64,000 bases of DNA from Klebsiella pneumoniae (GTDB lineage Bacteria > Pseudomonadota > Gammaproteobacteria > Eutrophobiales > Eutrophobiaceae), in contig CAMDWI010000016.1 in NCBI GenBank assembly GCA_945878555.1, forward strand, positions 1 through 64,000, read 5' to 3'. Positions 16,254-25,293 of this stretch are shown piece by piece. Numbering within the stretch: position 1 is the stretch's first letter; the number at the start of each line of letters is the position of its first letter. The notes beneath the pieces were generated by a model that was not told where the DNA came from, made no database searches, and saw nothing but the letters and a program-made list of their open reading frames with translations. The position numbers and the translations under genes were made by a program.

Positions 16254-18473
16254 CTAGCGTTCTTCGTTACCGCGTAATTCGATGTCGGTTTGTCTGAGGC
16301 GCAGAGAGACGGCGAGGGCGAGGCGGGCGAATATCCTTGTACCCAGTACCGGGTTGGTACGTGCATGAATGTTAAATTCCTTTCTGGATAAAATATACAG
16401 TTCGCAATCGGTCCGGGCAATGGCATCGGCAGAGCGCTGCCCTTTGTCAAGGAAGGCCATTTCACCAAAATAATCGCCCTGGTTGAATGTGGCGAGATGA
16501 TGGACTTTGCCGCCAGTCAGTGGCAGCAGGATGCGAACGATACCGCGACGGATCATCAGAATGGCATCACCCTCATCACCCTGACCGAAGATCTTCTCGC
16601 CAGCCTTATAGCTGCGTTCGATTGTACATTTGCGCAGTGCCTCCAGCGTGGTCTCATCAAGGTCGCGTAAGAGTTCAATCTGTTTAAGATCAAGTATCGA
16701 TTCTTCCGGCGTGCCTTTCCAGCCGATACTGTCGAGGATACGGTCTTCCATCCATTCGAGGGCCTCGTCGCGTGTTGCAAATACGCGGATACCAATACCG
16801 TTTTCGCTGACCAGACCGACCCGTAACAGGTAACGAAACAGGTCCTGGCGACTGGCCATGCTGGAGGGCATGCCGCAGATGAGCAGATCGCCACCCTGTG
16901 TATGCAGTCTGTCCTGCATCAGTTTCAGCAGATGTGCAGCGGTGTAATCGAGTGACTGGACGCGGCGCAGGTCGAACAGTATCCATTTGCGAATCTGCAG
17001 GTCACCTTCCAGTTCGGTGTACAACTGATCGGTGGTACCGAAGAACAGGTTGCCCTGCAGGTCATAGACACCGGCGTCCTCACCGTACTGGTCGAGCAGC
17101 TTGCGTTCCGTCTCAAGACGATGTGTCTTCGATGAAGTTTGTTTCAGCGAAAAGCGTCGACGTAGCACCGAGCCGCGGATCTGATCACGTATGAACAGCA
17201 GGATGGCCAGTCCGACGCCGGTGGCGGACGCCTGGATCAACCCCATCGTTTCGGCGACCACGACGACGGCGGCTATTACGGCAAAATCGAAACGGGTCTC
17301 GGTGTGTCTGAGCAGACGAAACGCATGCCAGTCAAACATACGGTACGCGACGACCAGCATGATACCGGCCAGTGTGGCGATCGGTACCCAGGCGATCAGC
17401 GGCGAGAGTACCAGTATGGCGAGGATCACGAGCACGCCTTCGGCCACACCGGAACGGGTGCTACGACCACCACTGGTCACATTGACCAGCGTGGGCCCCA
17501 TTGTCCCGGCACCGGCCATGCCGCCAGACAGAAACGAGACGATATTGGCAATGCCCTGTCCAAACAGTTCGCGGTTGGAGTTGTGGCGGTTCATCGTCAG
17601 TGCATCGAGCACCACACAGGTCTTCAGCGTGTCTATCGACAACAACACCGACAGCGCTATCGCGGAGTAGGCCACCAGTTTCAGGTCCTCCATCCGGATT
17701 TGCAGTATCGAACTGAAGCGGCCCGAGACGGTCTCGGTAAACGAGGCGCTAGAGCTGATCGTACCGATGAGCAGCGGATTGGCCTCAACTGTCATCAGTG
17801 TGGGTATAAACAGCCCCAGGCCAAAATAGGTGGCGATGCCGGCGAGCAGACCCAGTATTGCCGCCGGGACCCGGCTTGTCAGTCGTGGCGCAAGCAGCAT
17901 GACCACAATGGTGACGATACCGACAATAATACCGGGGACGACCCACAGTCCGGGCGAGGTGATGCCGTCGAACAGTTCAGTACCCTTGGGCAGGCCCAGC
18001 AGTTTGGGTAACTGACCCAGCGCAATGATCAGGCCAACACCGGACAGATAACCGCTGACGACCGGATAGGGGATATATTTAATCAGACGGCCACCCTTGA
18101 GCAGTCCATAAGCAACCTGGAGCAATGAAGACATCAGCGCAGTCAAGGCGAGCAAACCGGGAATACGGGCGCTATCCACACCGCTGTTCATCAGCGTAAT
18201 CGCCAGTCCGGACAGTATCGCCGCCGCCGGCGCACAAGGGGCGGAAATCAAAGCGGGGGTGCGACCGATTAACGGTGCGGTAATGCCGAGTGCCGCAGCA
18301 CCGATCATGCCGACCAGCGCGCCTTCACCCACCATTGCAGGCGAGATGGCCGAGTAGACCAGCACACCGAATGCAATCGACGAGGGCAGGGCGACCAGCA
18401 TAGATGCCAGTCCGCCCCAGAATTCATTCGCGAGTTCCGGGCTGGCCTTGCCTGTTGTTGATGTTGTAGTCAT
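16254..18473 (-). CDS. SulP anion transporter fused to STAS and cyclic-nucleotide-binding domains
   Basis: 739 residues from ATG 18473. Residues about 15-440 form the SulP/SLC26 transporter (LVYSAISPAMVGEGALVG, a GMAGAGTMGPTLVNVTSGG stretch typical of the family). About 490-600 is a STAS domain (VYDLQGNLFFGTTDQLY ... DLRRVQSLDYTAAHLL). About 620-739 is a cNMP-binding domain whose phosphate cassette looks intact (GDYFGEMAFLDKGQRSADA). Likely an anion or bicarbonate/sulfate symporter gated or tuned by cAMP or a related nucleotide. An open frame upstream of 18473 has no family support. Divergent from nnrU. Confidence 0.88.
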   Translation of the reverse strand: MTTTSTTGKASPELANEFWGGLASMLVALPSSIAFGVLVYSAISPAMVGEGALVGMIGAAALGITAPLIGRTPALISAPCAPAAAILSGLAITLMNSGVDSARIPGLLALTALMSSLLQVAYGLLKGGRLIKYIPYPVVSGYLSGVGLIIALGQLPKLLGLPKGTELFDGITSPGLWVVPGIIVGIVTIVVMLLAPRLTSRVPAAILGLLAGIATYFGLGLFIPTLMTVEANPLLIGTISSSASFTETVSGRFSSILQIRMEDLKLVAYSAIALSVLLSIDTLKTCVVLDALTMNRHNSNRELFGQGIANIVSFLSGGMAGAGTMGPTLVNVTSGGRSTRSGVAEGVLVILAILVLSPLIAWVPIATLAGIMLVVAYRMFDWHAFRLLRHTETRFDFAVIAAVVVVAETMGLIQASATGVGLAILLFIRDQIRGSVLRRRFSLKQTSSKTHRLETERKLLDQYGEDAGVYDLQGNLFFGTTDQLYTELEGDLQIRKWILFDLRRVQSLDYTAAHLLKLMQDRLHTQGGDLLICGMPSSMASRQDLFRYLLRVGLVSENGIGIRVFATRDEALEWMEDRILDSIGWKGTPEESILDLKQIELLRDLDETTLEALRKCTIERSYKAGEKIFGQGDEGDAILMIRRGIVRILLPLTGGKVHHLATFNQGDYFGEMAFLDKGQRSADAIARTDCELYILSRKEFNIHARTNPVLGTRIFARLALAVSLRLRQTDIELRGNEER

Positions 18474-18679
18474 TCCCTGTCTATCATAATTTGTGCACAG
18501 ACTTAAAAGTCTACTCCCAGTCATGCAAAAGTTACAGGTACAAAAAACGGTGGTATCGGCTCTCGTTGTCATCCCGAGCGTAGCCGAGGGATCCTGGAAG
18601 ACTCGGGAATATTTCAAACCGGGCTGCTGGCAAAACTGTATGATAGGAATCCTTATCCAAGCGCTACGAGGGTGACTCC

Positions 18680-19249
18680 ATGATGTTATTGATAGCAGGG
18701 CTGGTCGTGTTTCTGGGTATACATTCAATCTCCATTTTTGCATTGCCGCTGCGTAATCGTCTGGCTGCAAAAAGTGAATATGGCTGGAAGGCCGTCTACA
18801 GTCTCGTAGCCGTGCTCGGGTTGCTGATGGTGATCAAGGGGTACGGAGAGTATCGTCTGGTTGCACCGGTAATTTATGTCTCGCCGATGTGGTTACGCCA
18901 TCTGGTCGCACTTTTATTGCTGCCCGTATTTGTCCTGCTGCTGGCGCCGTATTTCCCCAGTCGTCTCAACAAAATCATCCGTAATCCGCAACTAACGGCT
19001 GTCAAACTCTGGGCGGTCGCGCACTTGCTGGTGAATGGCTCGGCGGCGGATCTGATCCTGTTTCTTGCCTTCATCGCCTGGGCTGTCGCTGATGTGATCT
19101 CGGTCAAACGCCGACCGGTGCGCGCCGCACCACATCTGCCGGAGAGCAAGGCCAACCTGTTTATCGTGCTTATTGGTGGGCTGGTGCTGTATGTGGTGTT
19201 TGCCGGATGGCTGCACGGTGTGCTGATCGGGGTGCGCCCATTTGGTTAG
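18680..19249 (+). CDS. nnrU: NnrU family membrane protein
   Basis: 189 residues with about five TM segments and NnrU signatures: LFLGIHSISIFALPLRNRL near the N-terminus, WLRHLVALLLLPVFVLL, LVNGSAADLILFLAFIAWAVAD. NnrU was described beside nitrite/NO reductase genes in denitrifiers; related proteins include methylethyl-type membrane enzymes. No denitrification genes are nearby, so its role here is open. GAGGG precedes the ATG. Confidence 0.85.
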   Translation: MMLLIAGLVVFLGIHSISIFALPLRNRLAAKSEYGWKAVYSLVAVLGLLMVIKGYGEYRLVAPVIYVSPMWLRHLVALLLLPVFVLLLAPYFPSRLNKIIRNPQLTAVKLWAVAHLLVNGSAADLILFLAFIAWAVADVISVKRRPVRAAPHLPESKANLFIVLIGGLVLYVVFAGWLHGVLIGVRPFG

Positions 19250-19327
19250 GCTGGATATCAGTCCGGAAATTTTGCCAGCAATCGCTGGCTAGAAACCCGG
19301 GTAATAAGCTCTGGCGAGTAGCTCTGG

Positions 19328-19447
19328 TCAGCTCTGTTGTCTGTCTATATTTGTGAAAGACCGGAAGCCGCATGGATGCGGCTTCCGAGCGTACATGGAT
19401 GTATTCACAGCGTGTCTTGAACGAATATAGACAGACAGCAGGGCTGA
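19328..19447 (+). repeat. Foldback element copy A (short core)
   Basis: Arms 19328-19352 and 19423-19447 (25 bases each) pair with only three differences, all U.G/T.G on this strand. Inner conserved ends are GTGAAAGAC (19353-19361) and GTCTTGAAC (19414-19422). The core's first internal hairpin is extended here to a perfect 10-bp stem (GGAAGCCGCA opposite TGCGGCTTCC, two-base GG loop). It sits in the convergent gap between nnrU and the cold-shock gene; apart from a small CCAGC-aatc-GCTGG hairpin and the terminator at 19504 the gap holds nothing else. Confidence 0.88.
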
Positions 19448-19503
19448 TTACGCGATGAACTTGACCGGGATTTTGCGCAAAGTTATGGTGTTACGACAGA
19501 CAT

Positions 19504-19537
19504 AAAAAAAGGCGGGAGTTTTCACTCCCGCCTTTCT
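19504..19537 (-). terminator. Rho-independent terminator of the cold-shock gene
   Basis: AGGCGGGAGT pairs with ACTCCCGCCT over a short loop; A-run on the plus strand gives a 7-U tract for minus-strand transcription. It lies 39 bases past the cold-shock stop codon and may work in both directions. Confidence 0.9.
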
Positions 19538-19575
19538 GATTCTGACAGGCAGACCGTGAGGTCTGCTAGCGGAAT

Positions 19576-19779
19576 TTACAGTGCTACGACGTTGACCGCG
19601 CTCGGGCCTTTCGGACCTTTTTCGGTGTCATAGCTGACCTTGGCGCCTTCAGCCAAAGACTTGAATCCTTCTGCCTTGATGGCGGTGTGATGTACGAATA
19701 CATCGGCGCTGCCGTCTGACGGTGTGATGAATCCAAAACCCTTGCTGTCGTTAAACCACTTCACTGTACCTGTAGCCAT
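19576..19779 (-). CDS. Cold-shock family RNA chaperone (CspA-like)
   Basis: 67 residues, the standard Csp length. OB-fold with RNP1 (KGFGFI) and RNP2 (VFVHH) and the canonical start [20 protein letters not shown]. Binds single-stranded RNA/DNA and melts secondary structure; it may be a constitutive or a cold-induced paralogue. AGAGG lies before the ATG, and the 5' leader contains a hairpin (19820-19865), as is common for csp mRNAs. Confidence 0.96.
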   Translation of the reverse strand: MATGTVKWFNDSKGFGFITPSDGSADVFVHHTAIKAEGFKSLAEGAKVSYDTEKGPKGPSAVNVVAL

Positions 19780-19819
19780 TGCTGATAACCTCTATTAATT
19801 AATATTGAACTTTGCATTA

Positions 19820-19865
19820 GTAAGCAGATTGTTGAAGATAATGTACGGGTAAAGTCTGCTCTTAC
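19820..19865 (-). promoter_or_regulatory. Hairpin in the 5' leader region of the cold-shock gene
   Basis: GTAAG-CAGA (19820-19828) can pair with TCTG-CTCTTAC (19855-19865), 40 bases upstream of the start codon on the minus strand. csp transcripts often have long structured leaders; whether this is one is inference. Confidence 0.3.
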
Positions 19866-20039
19866 TACACAACGAGGAACTACCAGATATCCGCTACAAA
19901 ACACCACTAATGTGACCACCCTATACCATTCTTTCACTGAAAACCATTCTTTTTTATCAAAGACTCCATAGAAATCAATTGTCCCTGATCAATGACGCTC
20001 CGGATTTAGTCTGTTATTCTGGATTTTCAGGAGGTAGTT

Positions 20040-20507
20040 ATGAGCTTATCGCTACGAATTACGCTGTTTAATCTGATTTTTATTATGTTGGCTGGCTGTG
20101 CCGGTATGCCCTCGGATTTTGAAGAGCCGGCACTGACGGTCACCTCTGTTGCACTGCGCAATACGAATGGTATTGCGCCGCAATTTGACATCATGCTGCA
20201 TATCACCAACCCGAATCGCACGGCGCTCAGTCTGGTCGGCATGTCGTATTCGTTGCAGCTGGCCGGTACGAAGGTGGTGACCGGTGTCGCGAATAATCTG
20301 CCGGTGATAGAGGCATACGGTGAGGCCGATGTACCGATTAGGGCGGCTGTCAGTGTGATGGGCGGGATACGCCTGCTGAGTGATCTGATGACCCGCAACC
20401 CGGATCAGATCGCGTATCTGTTCGAAGCAAAACTGGATACGGGCAAGCTGCGCCCGCGTATCAATATTAACCGGACCGGGACAATATCGTTGCGGGGTAC
20501 TCGTTAG
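20040..20507 (+). CDS. LEA type-2 (WHy domain) lipoprotein
   Basis: 155 residues. Lipoprotein signal ending in MLAGCAG. The mature part is one WHy/LEA14-like beta-sandwich: LTVTSVALRNTNGIAPQFDIMLHITNPNR (the diagnostic NPN) and LPVIEAYGEADVPI. In bacteria such lipoproteins sit in the periplasm and are linked to stress or desiccation; substrate unknown. GGAGG (20030-20034) supports ATG 20040. Divergent from the cold-shock gene. Confidence 0.85.
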   Translation: MSLSLRITLFNLIFIMLAGCAGMPSDFEEPALTVTSVALRNTNGIAPQFDIMLHITNPNRTALSLVGMSYSLQLAGTKVVTGVANNLPVIEAYGEADVPIRAAVSVMGGIRLLSDLMTRNPDQIAYLFEAKLDTGKLRPRININRTGTISLRGTR

Positions 20508-20540
20508 AAACCGGGTCCGAATAAATGTTCAGAATCCTCG

Positions 20541-20670
20541 CCTGTTCAGAATTGCGGTGCAAATTTCATCGTTCCAGACACGCTGTAAATACATCCATGT
20601 ACGCTCGGGCGCCGCATCCATGCGGCTAACGGTCTGTCACGATAAAATTCACACCACAATTCTGAACAGG
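20541..20670 (-). repeat. Foldback element copy B (short core, 27-base variable arms)
   Basis: Minus-oriented. Arms 20544-20570 and 20641-20667 are each 27 bases, start/end with GTTCAGA/TCTGAAC, and pair apart from four differences; all four become G.U on the minus strand. CCT/AGG extends the stem to 30. Conserved inner ends 20571-20579 and 20632-20640. A partial second GTTCAGAAT lies at 20527. It occupies the gap between the LEA lipoprotein and the next membrane protein gene. Confidence 0.88.
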
Positions 20671-20704
20671 AATTCGGTACTTCTGTTTTGATGAGGATGG
20701 GTCA

Positions 20705-21781
20705 GTGCTAATCATGCGTCTAATAATAGTATTGCTGATCTGGGTAACACCGGCGATCATCGCTGAGATGCTCGGCTGGAAAGGGATCTGGGGTTCGGGC
20801 AGTGCGTTGGTTGATTATCTGATCCCGATACCGGTTGCCGGTGGTGTACTGCATGTCCCGGGGTTTGTCATTGCCGCGCTGGTCGTGCTGAAGCTGGATA
20901 AATGGGATGAATCGGTGGCGCAATGGATCCCATTGGTTGCGCTGGCGATATTGTTGCTGGCGCTCACACTGCAACTGGAACTGGACAGTCTGAATGCCTG
21001 GTTATTTACCGACTTTGAACCGGGCAGTTCGATGCTGCGTTTTGGGGAAAACCCGCTATTGCTGTTTATCGCGACAGATGCGCTCTGGGTCGCGCTTTAT
21101 TCCCTGCTACTGGGGAACGCGCGCAAGTTGCGTTATATCTTAATCCTGCCGCTGGTACCGTTGATAACGATTGGTGCTGTTATGCTCAGTTACAAAACGA
21201 CTGCCCCGGAGTTCCGCTATGGCATATCCGTGAACGGTGAAATACGCGGTGACGAGATTGACCTGATTTACACACAAAATAGCTACAACGAACAACAGTT
21301 CCGCGACTGGCTGAACAGTGCGTCGAACATCATGCCACCCTGGGACTCAATCGATGCCGGACATCAGGCCGTGCTGTTTACCCGCAGCATGCAGGCCGTC
21401 GAATATGGCAAGGTCAATGATTTCGATAATATCGTTGCCACGATCTGCCGTTATGAAGAAAACCGGGAGGTGACTGTGTATTCCGGTTATGCAGACTGTT
21501 TTATCGACCGTCGCAATTTCAACGAATTGATGCAGATAAGCCGGGACAATACCGATACCGGTCTTGGCAGGGAACTGGATGATTGGTATGCGCAGGCGAA
21601 GTTGTGTGATGGCTTGCAGGTGCCTGAAGGGTACATACAGGGAATAGAGGTAATAGACTGGTGTCGGCGTCTGCGCGAGAATTTTGCCTCGCTACAAGAA
21701 ACGATCTCGGTGAAATACGGTCTGGATTCACCACAGGTGGAGTTTGTCCGCTCCCATGCGGGCTTGATTGATGCAAACTGA
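20705..21781 (+). CDS. Uncharacterised membrane protein
   Basis: 358 residues; I do not recognise the family. Four predicted TM segments in the first half (about 3-22, 42-60, 74-92, 122-166 including a tight pair), then a soluble domain of about 190 residues with three cysteines in a row of short spacing (TICRYEENRE, YADCFIDRRN, LCDGLQ) and one later (WCRRLREN). A periplasmic domain with disulphides would fit but is inference. GTG 20705 is preferred because GAGG at 20693-20696 is 8 bases ahead; ATG 20714 is the alternative. Flanked by foldback elements on both sides. Confidence 0.75.
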   Translation: MLIMRLIIVLLIWVTPAIIAEMLGWKGIWGSGSALVDYLIPIPVAGGVLHVPGFVIAALVVLKLDKWDESVAQWIPLVALAILLLALTLQLELDSLNAWLFTDFEPGSSMLRFGENPLLLFIATDALWVALYSLLLGNARKLRYILILPLVPLITIGAVMLSYKTTAPEFRYGISVNGEIRGDEIDLIYTQNSYNEQQFRDWLNSASNIMPPWDSIDAGHQAVLFTRSMQAVEYGKVNDFDNIVATICRYEENREVTVYSGYADCFIDRRNFNELMQISRDNTDTGLGRELDDWYAQAKLCDGLQVPEGYIQGIEVIDWCRRLRENFASLQETISVKYGLDSPQVEFVRSHAGLIDAN

Positions 21782-21884
21782 CAACGATTGCTGAGTCTGT
21801 GATAGTGAAGTTTTATGTGATAACTGTATCCGTTACGAATAAAGATCGGTATCAGTTATCTGGTAATTCTGGATTCCCTGCTAT

Positions 21885-21996
21885 ATCAGCCATCTGGCTA
21901 TAATCGTTCAAGACACGCTGTGAATACATCCATGTACGCTCGGGCGCCGCATCCCTGCGGCGCACGGTCTTTCACGCTTATAGCCAGACGGCTGAT
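21885..21996 (-). repeat. Foldback element copy C (short core)
   Basis: Minus-oriented, in the convergent gap between the membrane protein and ybiT. Arms 21885-21905 and 21976-21996 (21 bases, ATCAGCC outer end) pair with one wobble and one mismatch. Inner conserved ends 21906-21914 and 21967-21975. The arms are nearly identical to those of copy F at 39535, 17.6 kb away. A looser outer pairing (GTATCAG near 21850 with CTGATAC near 22014) may lengthen the stem. Confidence 0.86.
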
Positions 21997-22027
21997 TCCG
22001 ATTTTTATTGGATACTGATACAGGTCT

Positions 22028-23641
22028 CTATCGTGAATTCGCGACCTTCGCCTCGGCCAGCTGACTGGCGAGGTATTCCTCATACGGCCCGTGGAAGTCG
22101 ACCAGTTTTCGGTTCTTGATCTCGACAATGCGGGTCGCCAGTGAGGATACAAACTCGCGATCATGACTGACGAAGACCAGGGTGCCTTCATAATGTTCGA
22201 GAGCCAGGTTCAGCGCCTCGATGGCCTCCATGTCCATGTGGTTGGTCGGCTCATCCATAATCAGGACATTGCAATCCTGCAACATCAGCTTGCCAAACAA
22301 CAGACGGTTTTTCTCACCACCGGAGCAGACCTTGACCTTTTTCTTGAAGTCTTCGGTGGAGAACAACATGCGGCCGAGGGTGGCGCGTACAATCTGGTCA
22401 TCGTGTCGCGGTTTGCGCCATTGGGCCATCCAGTCAAACAGGGTCAACTCACATTCAAATTCGGCACTGCTGTCCTGCGGGCAATAGCCGACGGTGGCGT
22501 TTTCCGCCCACTTGACCGTACCGCCATTGGGGACCAGTTCATTGACCAGGCAACGCAGCAGCGTGGTCTTGCCTGCGCCATTTTCACCGATGATCGCCAG
22601 TTTGGTTCCGGCCTCCAGCATCATATTGCCATTGCGGAACAGTGGTTCACCGTCAAAACCGTGTTCGAGTTTCTCCAGCGTAAAGGCGAGACGGTGCAAT
22701 TTCTTTTCCTGGTGGAAACGGATAAACGGGCTGACGCGGCTGGAGGGTTTGATATCTTCCAGCTTGATCTTTTCAATCTGTCGGGCACGCGAGGTCGCCT
22801 GTCTCGCCTTGGAGGCATTCGCCGAGAAGCGGCTGACGAACTGTTGCAGGTCGGCGATCTGGGTGGCCTTCTTCGCATTCTCCGACTGCACCCGTTCACG
22901 CGCCGCGGTCGAGGCGATCATGAAGTCATCATAGTTGCCTGGATATATGCGGAGTTCACCGAAATCCATGTCAGCAATATGAGTGCAGACCGCATTGAGG
23001 AAGTGACGATCGTGCGAGATGATGATCATCGTGCTCTTGCGGTTGATCAGCAGGTTTTCCAGCCAGCGGATCGTATTGATATCAAGGTTGTTGGTCGGCT
23101 CGTCCAGCAGTAGCACGTCCGGATCAGAGAACAGCGCCTGTACCAGCAACACGCGCAACTTCCAGCCCGGGGCGACCTCGCTCATCGGACCGTTATGTAA
23201 TTCCTGGGCGATACCGGCACTGGTCAATAACTCGCCGGCACGGCTCTCGGCACTGTAACCATCGAGCTCGGCATAGCGGTGTTCCAGATCGGCGACCTTC
23301 ATTGCGTCATCTTCGGTCATCTCGTCGAGCCCATAGATACGGTCACGTTCGCGATGGATCTCCCACAGCTCGGCGTGGCCCATGATGACCGTGTTGATGA
23401 CGCTGAATTCCTCGTAGGCAAACTGGTTCTGCTTCAACACGCCGAGGCGCACATCCGCCTCAATGGCGACATTGCCGGAGCTGGGTTCGAGACTGCCGTC
23501 CAGTATTTTCATGAAGGTGGACTTGCCACAGCCGTTTGCGCCGATCAGGCCGTAACGGTTGCCATTGCCGAATTTGGCGGAAATGTTCTCGAATAACGGC
23601 TTCTGGCCGAACTGCATGGTGATGTTTGCGGTGCTGATCAA
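22028..23641 (-). CDS. ybiT: ABC-F family ATPase YbiT
   Basis: 537 residues with two ABC domains and no membrane segments. Walker A motifs GANGCGKST and GENGAGKTT; Walker B regions [11 protein letters not shown] and [11 protein letters not shown]; the interdomain linker includes a helical arm ([20 protein letters not shown]). Sequence is closest to E. coli YbiT, a ribosome-associated translation factor. The start is TTG at 23641 (protein begins with [20 protein letters not shown]), matching the family start; AGGA is 9 bases ahead. Confidence 0.93.
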   Translation of the reverse strand: MISTANITMQFGQKPLFENISAKFGNGNRYGLIGANGCGKSTFMKILDGSLEPSSGNVAIEADVRLGVLKQNQFAYEEFSVINTVIMGHAELWEIHRERDRIYGLDEMTEDDAMKVADLEHRYAELDGYSAESRAGELLTSAGIAQELHNGPMSEVAPGWKLRVLLVQALFSDPDVLLLDEPTNNLDINTIRWLENLLINRKSTMIIISHDRHFLNAVCTHIADMDFGELRIYPGNYDDFMIASTAARERVQSENAKKATQIADLQQFVSRFSANASKARQATSRARQIEKIKLEDIKPSSRVSPFIRFHQEKKLHRLAFTLEKLEHGFDGEPLFRNGNMMLEAGTKLAIIGENGAGKTTLLRCLVNELVPNGGTVKWAENATVGYCPQDSSAEFECELTLFDWMAQWRKPRHDDQIVRATLGRMLFSTEDFKKKVKVCSGGEKNRLLFGKLMLQDCNVLIMDEPTNHMDMEAIEALNLALEHYEGTLVFVSHDREFVSSLATRIVEIKNRKLVDFHGPYEEYLASQLAEAKVANSR

Positions 23642-23793
23642 CGGGGAATTCCTGATTTTATGGACACGGGGGCGGTTAAATGGCGCGTACTATAAGGATT
23701 TACCGGATAAAAGTCGACCGAAACAGTATGGAATTTGGGTTAACGCTATGATTCTCACGGACGGCCTTTGCGTGAGGTAATGGCGCTAAACGT

Positions 23794-25188
23794 TCACAAC
23801 TTCGTTACGCGGAACTTGCGGCCCTTGATCTTGCCTTCGGCCAATACCTTCAGGGCCTGGCGGGCGACGGCGGCGTCGACGGCGACGTAGGCGTATTTAT
23901 CGAAGATGTCTATCTTGCCAATCTTCGTGCCGGGGATGCCGGTGTTGGTCGTTAATGCACCCAGGATATCGCCGGGGCGGATCTTGTCCTTGCGGCCGGC
24001 GCTGATGGTCAGTGTGACCATGGCGCCATCGGTCTTCTGGCGCGGGCGGGTTTCCACCTCGGCCGGTTTGAGAGTATCAATAGATGCCTGGGTGACCGGT
24101 GTTTCGATATAGTCTTCAATCGCCTGGACCCGTAACGCTTCCGCGCTGGTATACAGACTGAAGGCGAGGCCTTCCTTGTCGGCACGGCCGGTGCGGCCGA
24201 TACGGTGGATGTGCACTTCCGGGTCGGGGGACAGTTCATAATTGATCACGGCGTGCAGATCCTTGATGTCGAGTCCGCGGGCGGCGACGTCGGTGGCGAT
24301 CAGTACAGGACAGCTGCGGTTGGCAAACTGGACCAGCACCTGATCGCGGTCTTTCTGTTCGAGGTCGCCGTGCAGCGCCAGTGCAGAAAAGCCGTGTCGT
24401 TTCAGTTCATCGGCGAGTTGCTGGCATTGCACCTTGGTATTACAGAATACGATGCAGGATTCCGGGCGATAGTGTTTGAACAGGGCGACCAGGGTGGGCA
24501 TACGCTCATTCTCGCGGACCTGATAAAACACCTGTTTGATCTTCTGATCATCGTGCACACTCTCGACCCGCACATCGACCGGGCGGTTTTGCACGGCCTT
24601 GCTGATTGATTTGATCCCGTCCGGATAGGTGGCGGAAAACAGCAGGGTCTGCCGCTTTTTCGGCGCGTATTCGATGATCTGCATGATCTCGTCCTTAAAA
24701 CCCATGTCGAGCATACGGTCTGCCTCGTCCAGCACCAGCGTGTTCAGACCATCCAGTTTCAGCGACGTTTTTTCCAGATGGGCGAGTATCCGACCCGGTG
24801 TACCCACAACGATGTGCGGCGGATGTTCGAGTGAGGCCGTCTGCGGTGCGATCGGTTTACCCCCGCACAGCGTGGAAATCTTGATGTTCGGTATCGCACG
24901 CGCCAGCCGACGCACCTCACTACTGACCTGATCCGCAAGTTCGCGGGTCGGGCACAACACCAGTGCCTGCACCTGATAGGTGCGGGGGTCCAGTTTATGT
25001 AACAGGCCGATCGCAAATGCGGCGGTTTTACCGCTGCCGGATTTGGCCTGGGCCAGCAGGTCCTTGCCTTCGAGTATCGCAGGCAGGCTGTGCTCCTGGA
25101 TCGGGGTCATACTCAGGTAATCCAGCGCCTGGATATTGGTCAGCATGGCAGGTGACAGAGGAAGTGATGCGAAGTCGGTGCTGTTCAT
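23794..25188 (-). CDS. dbpA: DEAD-box RNA helicase DbpA
   Basis: 464 residues from ATG 25188. DEAD-box motifs: Q-motif MTPIQEHSLPAIL, Walker A SGSGKTAA, DEAD in VLDEADRMLDMGF, SAT, and HRIGRTGRA. The C-terminal domain (about 390-464: LTISAGRKDKIRPGDILGALT, VDAAVARQALKVL) is the DbpA RRM that targets hairpin 92 of 23S rRNA for 50S assembly. The open frame continues upstream to 25470 through a foldback element, but nothing there resembles the family, so that extension is rejected. Confidence 0.95.
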   Translation of the reverse strand: MNSTDFASLPLSPAMLTNIQALDYLSMTPIQEHSLPAILEGKDLLAQAKSGSGKTAAFAIGLLHKLDPRTYQVQALVLCPTRELADQVSSEVRRLARAIPNIKISTLCGGKPIAPQTASLEHPPHIVVGTPGRILAHLEKTSLKLDGLNTLVLDEADRMLDMGFKDEIMQIIEYAPKKRQTLLFSATYPDGIKSISKAVQNRPVDVRVESVHDDQKIKQVFYQVRENERMPTLVALFKHYRPESCIVFCNTKVQCQQLADELKRHGFSALALHGDLEQKDRDQVLVQFANRSCPVLIATDVAARGLDIKDLHAVINYELSPDPEVHIHRIGRTGRADKEGLAFSLYTSAEALRVQAIEDYIETPVTQASIDTLKPAEVETRPRQKTDGAMVTLTISAGRKDKIRPGDILGALTTNTGIPGTKIGKIDIFDKYAYVAVDAAVARQALKVLAEGKIKGRKFRVTKL

Positions 25189-25293
25189 GCGGGTGCCTGC
25201 GGGTAACGAAAGAAGCACATGATAACACAGGGCGGACCGGTGCAGTGCTGTGTCGTTACCCGGACTGCGTGAGTCTGGATAAAGTAATAATGG

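Noticed and set aside
18561-18600. GTCATCCCGAGCGTAGCCGAGGGATCC fragment as a regulatory site
   Set aside because: Looks like a truncated dispersed-repeat fragment; no second arm is seen here and nothing ties it to nnrU or sulP control.
18474-18770. N-terminal extension of the SulP protein
   Set aside because: Low-complexity, non-family sequence overlapping a GTCATCCCGAGCG-type repeat fragment near 18568; the transporter begins after 18473.
22163-23113. 316-codon plus-strand frame opposite ybiT
   Set aside because: Antisense shadow of a well-conserved ABC-F gene; no independent motif or ribosome site.
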